Shown here: positions 54,901 through 62,900 of the stretch, one piece after another
How positions within the stretch are numbered: the stretch's first letter is position 1
How the letters are laid out: every line of letters begins with the position of its first letter
DNA from: Lingula anatina
Taxonomy: Eukaryota > Brachiopoda > Lingulata > Lingulida > Lingulidae
DNA length: 64,000 nt
Direction of reading: 5' to 3'
NCBI RefSeq assembly: GCF_001039355.2
Contig: NW_019775746.1
Location: forward strand, 1,314,986 to 1,378,985
The notes under the pieces: model-generated
What the model was told of the DNA's origin: nothing
The model's input: only the letters and a program-made list of their open reading frames with translations
Databases searched by the model: none
Made by a program: the position numbers and the translations under genes

Positions 54901-56912
54901 TTTTAGCGTCTTGGTCATCATGGACGGCGTTCAGTGAGTGTTCTGTGTTCTGTGGTCCGGGCAGAAGCAGCCGTACCAGGGAGTGTATCGGGATAGGACT
55001 GTGCCCAGGGCTCAATAGGGAAGAGAGGGACTGTAACAACGGAGCTTGTGGTAGGTTTATGTTTGTAGTAACCACATGATATTCGAAGAATAGAATAGCT
55101 GATCTTTAAATGTTTATCACTGATTACTATGGTGGTATTCAAATTTATATATGATAAATCGCTAACTGCATCAATCTATTTTTGTTTTATTCGCTGTGCT
55201 GTTGTACTTTTTTGACATATTTTTTACTTTCCTTTTCAGCTGGTTGGTCAGCCTGGACATCGTGGTCAAGCTGTTCAGCGTCCTGTGGTCAAGGCAGCAC
55301 TGGACGTACTCGTATATGTTCTGGACTTGGAGAGTGTCCGGGACCAGCAAGTGAAACGAAACAGTGCAGCAACGGACCTTGTGGTACGGATATTAAAATT
55401 AAATCTTTTATAATCAATATGACCTGGACCAACAAAATGCATGCATTTAATTCAATTACTTATTCAATAATTTATTTGATCGTATATCAGCTATGTGTTA
55501 CAGAAAAAGAAAGGGATATTTTGAAGGAATATTTTGGCGTGTAGGCTAATCAGGGTAAAATGTCAACACGCCAATATCAGTATTATCATAACACTCGTCT
55601 CCCTAATGTCACCCACGGTAGGTCAAAATAAAATTTTCCATTACAGCCGCGTGGGCCGCCTGGACATCATGGAGTAGTTGCTCTCAGTCTTGTAATGAAG
55701 GCACTAGTAGACGTAGAAGACAGTGTGAAGGTATAGGTACATGTCCAGGAAAGGAACTGGAGGACAGGGCATGTAATAATGGACCATGTGGTATGTACTG
55801 GAGTAGTTATGTTATGTCTTTAAGGCTTCACATTTTACAGTATATAAGGAATAACTTGAAACTAGGACCTCTATCATTGCTTGAAACAGGGGCATGTTAA
55901 AGTACGAATGTCTTGAATTTGGCAATGGCTTTGAAGAATAATCTCAGCCACTTACTTCATATGTTGCGATAGCTATTACGATACTAGGCATCGTATGTCC
56001 AGGAAAAACATAGTGTTCATCATTGAATTGATGGCCATGTTGAAAAATTGGCCTTATATTAATGTTATTTGGTATCTTTATTCCATATTTTTCAAACGGT
56101 AAAAATCTGGATTTTAAAATGAATTTTTAGCCTCCTGGTCAGCCTGGACGTCGTGGTCAAGCTGTTCAGCGTCCTGTGGTCAAGGTACCTCTGGACGTAC
56201 TCGTGTATGTTCTGGACTGGGAGAGTGTCCGGGATCTGCGAACGAAAACAGACCCTGCAGCAACGGGCCTTGTGGTACGGATTTCTACTTCCAGAAATAA
56301 AGAAATATATGATTTTAATGTATTATTTTTGCTTATTGATAAGCAATTTTTACAATGGTAAATGGGGCGCTGAATTTTTGATAACATGAACTATGAAGAA
56401 ATTTATATTAAAAATTTAAACGGCAATAAATTATCACAAAGATGCATTCGTATCTCATTAATCATGACATTCATATTCCCCAGCATCGTGGTCGGCGTGG
56501 TCGGCATTTGGAAGCTGTTCAGTGTCGTGTGGTCCTGGCAGTAGCAGGAGAACAAGAGAATGTATTGGAATAGGATTCTGCCCTGGAGATGAGTTCGAAG
56601 TCAGAGCCTGCAATGACGGCGCTTGTGGTAGGGTTATTATATTTCTAAACATTCAAAATGAATCGTTTGGTGGTGGCTTTAGAATACTTTAAACCGCAAA
56701 ATACATATAGGTTATAGATATAGTTAGGGTTCATTTAGCATTTAATGTTACTGTCATCGAAAAAGTAACCCGACATTCAGTAGACTATACGGTTTATAAC
56801 TGCACAGCTCTACTCCCTGTGCAAAAACTCTCACTACAGAAATGCGCTAGTGCAAAGCCAAAGAAATCTCTGTAGATATCTGTGAATATATATGTGCTAG
56901 TCTTGCTCCAAG

Positions 56913-56965
<53 letters not shown>

Positions 56966-59900
56966 GGCCAATATTCTTCATATTTGGCCATTGTTTAATC
57001 CGTAGATTTGTGGCATTGAAACAGCATTGTTCCTCATTCATTATATACTGTCTCCTCTTTTGGTCATTTCTCTCCACAACGGCAAACTAAGCAAAAACAT
57101 TTTTAACCGAGTACAATTTTGTTCTTAAAACTTTCAGCCGGATGGTCAGCCTGGACGTCGTGGTCAAGCTGTTCAGCGTCCTGTGGTCAAGGCAGCACTG
57201 GACGTACTCGTGTATGTTCTGGACTTGGAGAGTGTCCGGGACCGGCTAGGGAGACGAAACAGTGCAGCAACGGGCCTTGTGGTACGCTGTGTCCTGTTTT
57301 CCTACGTCGATAAGCTATATACTTTATAATGGACCACAGTTGTTTGGGAATATTACTGGCTAAAATTAATATAAATTGTGTAAAGAAAACATCCTTATAC
57401 ACCGGAAGGCATTTGACACCAAGAATTCTTTTACAATTTCAGCGTCTTGGTCTGCCTGGACAGCGTTTAGCGCATGCTCACTAACTTGTGGACAAGGTAC
57501 AAGCAGAAGAACACGGCAGTGTATCGGTATAGGAACATGTCCGGGAACTGGGATTGAAGATCAGGCCTGTAATAACGGACCTTGTGGTAAGGGAAACGTT
57601 CTACCTCATTATAACCATCTATCGCTTAAAAAAAAGAAAGGTTGTTGCCATGATAGCGTTGACAAGAAATGTTCATATCCTTTTTTGACTCGTTTTTCAG
57701 CTGGTTGGTCGGCCTGGACATCGTGGTCAAGTTGTTCAGCGTCCTGTGGTCAAGGCAGCACTGGACGTACTCGTGTATGTTCTGGACTTGGAGAGTGTCC
57801 GGGAGCAGCAAGTGAGACCAAACAGTGCAGTAATGGACCTTGTGGTATGTCGTCCTACATACATGTACATGAACTGAGAGCAGGTTTTTTCTTCAATAGC
57901 TTCAAAAAATATTTCATAGACAGCAATGAATTTAGTACATAACGAACACCAAAAATGTGCCAGAAAAATTCGCTTATAGTTATTTATTTAGGAATAAAAT
58001 TTCATTTTTACATTCCCAGCATCTTGGTCAGCGTGGACGGCATTTGGAAGCTGTTCAGTGTCGTGTGGTCCTGGCAGTAGCAGGAGAACAAGAGAATGTA
58101 TTGGAATAGGATTCTGCCCTGGAGATGAATTCGAAGTCAGAGCCTGCAACGACGGAGCTTGTGGTAGGGGAACAGAGATTTATCCCAAGCTAAGACGATC
58201 AAGTCGAATAGCAAAACAGAAACTAGTTTTTTTTTTACATTTCTATTTCTTTTCTGTTATTTTCGTGGGATAAATATCATTTGAAAAAAAAACAAAATAT
58301 TCCATTGCTTTTCAAAAAAGAAAAATAATAATTTTCATTTCCATATTCAGCTGGTTGGTCAGCCTGGACATCTTGGTCAAGCTGTTCAGCGTCCTGTGGT
58401 CAAGGCAGCACTGGACGTACTCGTGTATGTTCTGGACTTGGAGAGTGTCCAGGAGCAGCTAGTGAACTCAAACAGTGCAGTAATGGACCTTGTGGTTAGT
58501 ATGATACTTTTTTTAATAAATGTTTTAGGTAATGATAGTTGATTCTTATGATCGTTAAGACCGTTGAACTGCCTTGTAAATAAAATGGGTTGGATTTAAT
58601 GTATAAATACTAGGGTCAAAATCACTGAAAAGTCAGTTTTATAAAAGAATGACATCGAGGCTGATAAAATATAAGAAGCTAATTATCGAACCATTGATTG
58701 CTATCTCGGCTAGTATTAATTGTATGTTATTCTATTTATGTTATATGTATACGCCCATACGCTCATGAGATTACTTATCATCGGTTATATATATATATGT
58801 AAATATATATCAGTAGAAGAGATATTACCAGAACATGAGTAATCGATCAAAAATGTGACCAAAAATTGGCCCTTAGCCGGCACCAGAAACAATTAATCCA
58901 GACACAAACATAATAACATCCACCAGAATAGAAAATATTAAAATACTGGTCAAGGAAAACCGTGACTCTCACCGTAAAGTCCTTGATGCTATTAACATCA
59001 GGCTACACTGGGCAAATCTCAATAAAAATGATGGGACTGAGCTGCCCAACCTCTATCTTCCAAATTTTGTGGAAAAGGGTTAGTTATTGTAATTTTGGTC
59101 GATAGGGGAAGGCATTAATTTGAGTCATTTTTTTTTGTTTGTTTTTTTTTTTTTTTGTGTGTGTACGGCCCATATCTTTATAAACTTATTTGTATATTCT
59201 GAACATTGTTTTCTTTAAGTTGGGTAAAGTATATAGTTAGTTCTTGATGTTATATTAAGACAAACATACACATACTGTACATGCTGTACATATCTTGGGT
59301 GTCAAAAATTCTAGTCTTGCGACGTTCAACCCGGCCTTCAATTGAAAATCCACGATTTCAAACTGCCGGATATGTTCATTAGGGACATTTAGATCAGCTT
59401 TTAATTTAGCATTGTCAGTCCCCAACTGTTGGATGCGTTCACTAGCAGCGGTGCCCTCGGGCCTCGCTGCAACATTTGCCCGTTCACTTCGGCCTGCACA
59501 AAAGCTGTTTCCACCTTGCTTTGCTCACGTGTTTCCCAACCCCTGCCCCCTGTCTTGTCACCTGTCCCTTCGGGTCACGTTGGCCACCGGCTGCAGTGTC
59601 AGTGTCAGTGTCACTGGTGACTATACTTTCTTCTTTTTCTTCAACAGAAAATATAAACTCTAAATTAAATCAGTAGCGATTCAGCACTAGTTTGGAGTAG
59701 GAGGCGTAAATACATATATTTCCACTGATTTTCTTTCAAACCACACATTCTGATGACTACGACAAGCGACATTTGGAGTTGGTAGGTCAGAGATGTGTAT
59801 TCACTGAATACTCACCACAGTGGATCATGGCGTTAGGTGGGATCCCGGCCTCTGCCAATGTACATGAGTCATCAGGCCACTGTAGATAGCACTAAAACCA

Positions 59901-62900
59901 TTGTAATATTGGGAAATCAGAAACAGACAGATAACTAACAAAAGTGTATTTGTTTACCCACGTATAGTTTATGGCCCCATCAAAATGGATGATCCGAGTA
60001 CTTACTGATCCGCCGACTAAATATGGCCGACCACATTTTAAAAGCGGTACCGCTGATTCCTGATGGTCTCCCCGCCTCCACACGCGCCGTCGCTGCAGGG
60101 GTCTAGTAATTAAACCACGGAGCGGATATTTAATCCGTTTGAAGGCGCGTGTGGAGTCGGGGGGACCATCAGGAATCAGCAGCATCGCTTTTGAACTCTG
60201 TCGGCCATATTTAGTCGGCGGATCAGTAAATACTAGGGGCATCTATTCTGAATGGGGCCTTTGATTCGGTATGTTATACTATTGTTACATAAACCCACTT
60301 TTGTCAACTTATTGTAATACTATATATGTAACCCCTAACCATTCACAAAATTTACTGAAGTTTAAATATTTAGACAAATTTGTTATCAGTCAATTTGGGT
60401 CTATGTTTAAATAGGTCTTAGTTAATTTTTTCAGAATGTCAACATGTTTTAACATTATCGTGAGCTTGATGTTAAATTTTGAATATCACTAAAGCCAAGG
60501 TAACACTAACACATTCCAATATTCAGAAAAGTTTTATTATTACAATTGGTGCTAACAGGTGAGAGAAACCAGGGTACTTACATGTACAACCTTCTGTTTT
60601 TCATTTCTGCTATCTGCATGTTGCTCCAAATAAATAACAAAGCGTCCTTTACGCATAATTTGATGTAGATTTTGTATGTCTGCTATTTTCATCTGTGGAT
60701 CATAAGGTATCTCAAATCCCCGTCCACCTTCTATCATATATACACCTTTTCTCTTCAAACGTTTCTCGTCCACTGCCCTGTGCTCTGATACACCTCTCCT
60801 CGCCTCACGGCGGCCATCCGCTGCAGCAGTAGTACCACTTGCGGTATTTTCTTCTACTTTTTCGGCATGAAGGAGAGGCCCTAAATTAATCGCAGTGGGT
60901 GCCGGGGAGACACATTCCTGTTTAGCGGTGTTCAAGATAGCTTTCAAACGATCATTCTCAGTCTCCAGCTGTCGGATACGGTTGTAAGTGGTAGCGACCT
61001 CAGCCCTCAATGATTTCAGTTGATCTTCCATCTCGTTACCAGTGCGACGGATTTTCTTTAATTCAGCCTCACGTCGACGAATTTTCTTCGCCAGCTCTTT
61101 AAGTTCCAGGCTTTGATGCTGATTGGCTTCAAGGCTTAGCCGACTCTCGGAGTTGATGCATGAAACTGCCCCTCTCTGCAGAAGTTGAAGCGTCCCTTTC
61201 TGTGCGGATATTTGTGCGTCGCGCTCTTTCATCTCAGTCATTTGATTTTCCAGTTCCTGTCGCAGCTTTAAGTTTTCCTTTGACAGTTGATCGCACTTCT
61301 TGACAAGTTTAGCAACATCAGGAACAGCCTGTGCCATGGCTGGGAAACAATTCGAACGAGGAAGTAAAATTTACTCCTCAAAAATAATATGGCGCATACA
61401 GCAGATAACGCAAATGTCCCCGATATGTATATATATAGCATTCATGTTAATTATTACATACATTTGTATATAGGCTGTTTTAATGAGATAAAACTATATT
61501 TATATACGAACTGTCTCACTCCAGCCTCTTGGGCCCCGTGGTCAGGGTTTAGCGCTTGCTCACTAACTTGTGGTCAAGGTACCAGCAGAAGAACACGGCA
61601 GTGTATCGGTATAGGAACATGTCCTGGAGCTCAATTTGAAGATCAGGCCTGTAATAACGGACCTTGTGGTAAGGAGGCCAATAAAACAACACAATAACTC
61701 CAATCATTGATGAAAATGAATGAAATTTCTTCCTTCCGTTTGTGCATAACTTTTTCTGAACTCTGCAATCTTTCGCAACATCTACTAAATGCAATTAATC
61801 AAATAAAGCCTTTACGGTCGGAGAAAGTTCTCTGTAATTGGCTTCTATATTTCCACAAGTGGCATTAACTGTACAGAATCAATCAAGAAATATATAAAGT
61901 AAGATAATCAGTGCGATTTCACCGGGATGCGTCATCGTAAATTAGACGAGCGTGTGTTTTTGTCCAAAATCGGTTGACTTAATTGTTGGTGAATAATAGA
62001 CAATAAAAGATTAGTTTGTCAAACCAGTATGAAGTTGATGTGTTTACTTTATTTAATTCAGCCTCCTGGTCAGCCTGGACGTCGTGGTCAAGCTGTTCAG
62101 CGTCCTGTGGTCAAGGTACCTCTGGACGTACTCGTGTATGTTCTGGACTTGGAGAGTGTCCTGGAACAGCAAATGAAAATAGACCCTGCAGCAACGGGCC
62201 TTGCGGTGAGTTATCGAACAAAAAATTAGAACCTTCACCTTTAGACGAAGTCATTGAGCACAGATAATTCAGTAAAAGTAAAAGTTAAAAGTATAAAATC
62301 GGTAGGTCTCAGACTCCCTTTCTTCTTTTGGTAGATTCTCCATTTGATGTTCGCCTTTTTTTATAATAAAAAGAAAGATATAATGGCATATGACGAAATA
62401 TTCTGATATTTTCAGCCTCTTTAACCGCCTGGTCCACTTGGAGCGCGTGTTCAGCCTCGTGTAACCAGGGTGTCAGCACGCGCGTGCGCGAATGCACGGG
62501 ACTGGGCACGTGCACAGGTGCTCTGTCTGAAAACAGACAATGTTCTAATGGACCGTGTGGTAAGTAGTCACATTATCACCACACATCAGATAAATAAGCC
62601 CTTATTCATTTGCTATCGCGCAGAGAATTCTTACCCTGAGTATTGGAGTTTACTGGAAACTCATCTCAGTCATCACTATGCGGTTACCTCTGTCATTTCC
62701 CACTGCATGAGCACAGAAGAGACATGGAGTGTCCAAATTTCAGGATGCAGATCTGAATTTTGGATATGTTCTTGAATTGCGCTCATGATATAATCATATA
62801 TATATATATATATGTTTCATCTGTAGCTTCGTGGTCGGCGTGGACGTCTTGGAGTGACTGTTCTAACTACTGTGGCCCAGGAAAGAGCAGTCGTACCAGG

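Noticed and set aside
56153-56389. Alternative-frame reading across TSP1 repeat 11
   Set aside because: Shadow of the real exon in another frame; it lacks the Cys and Trp pattern.
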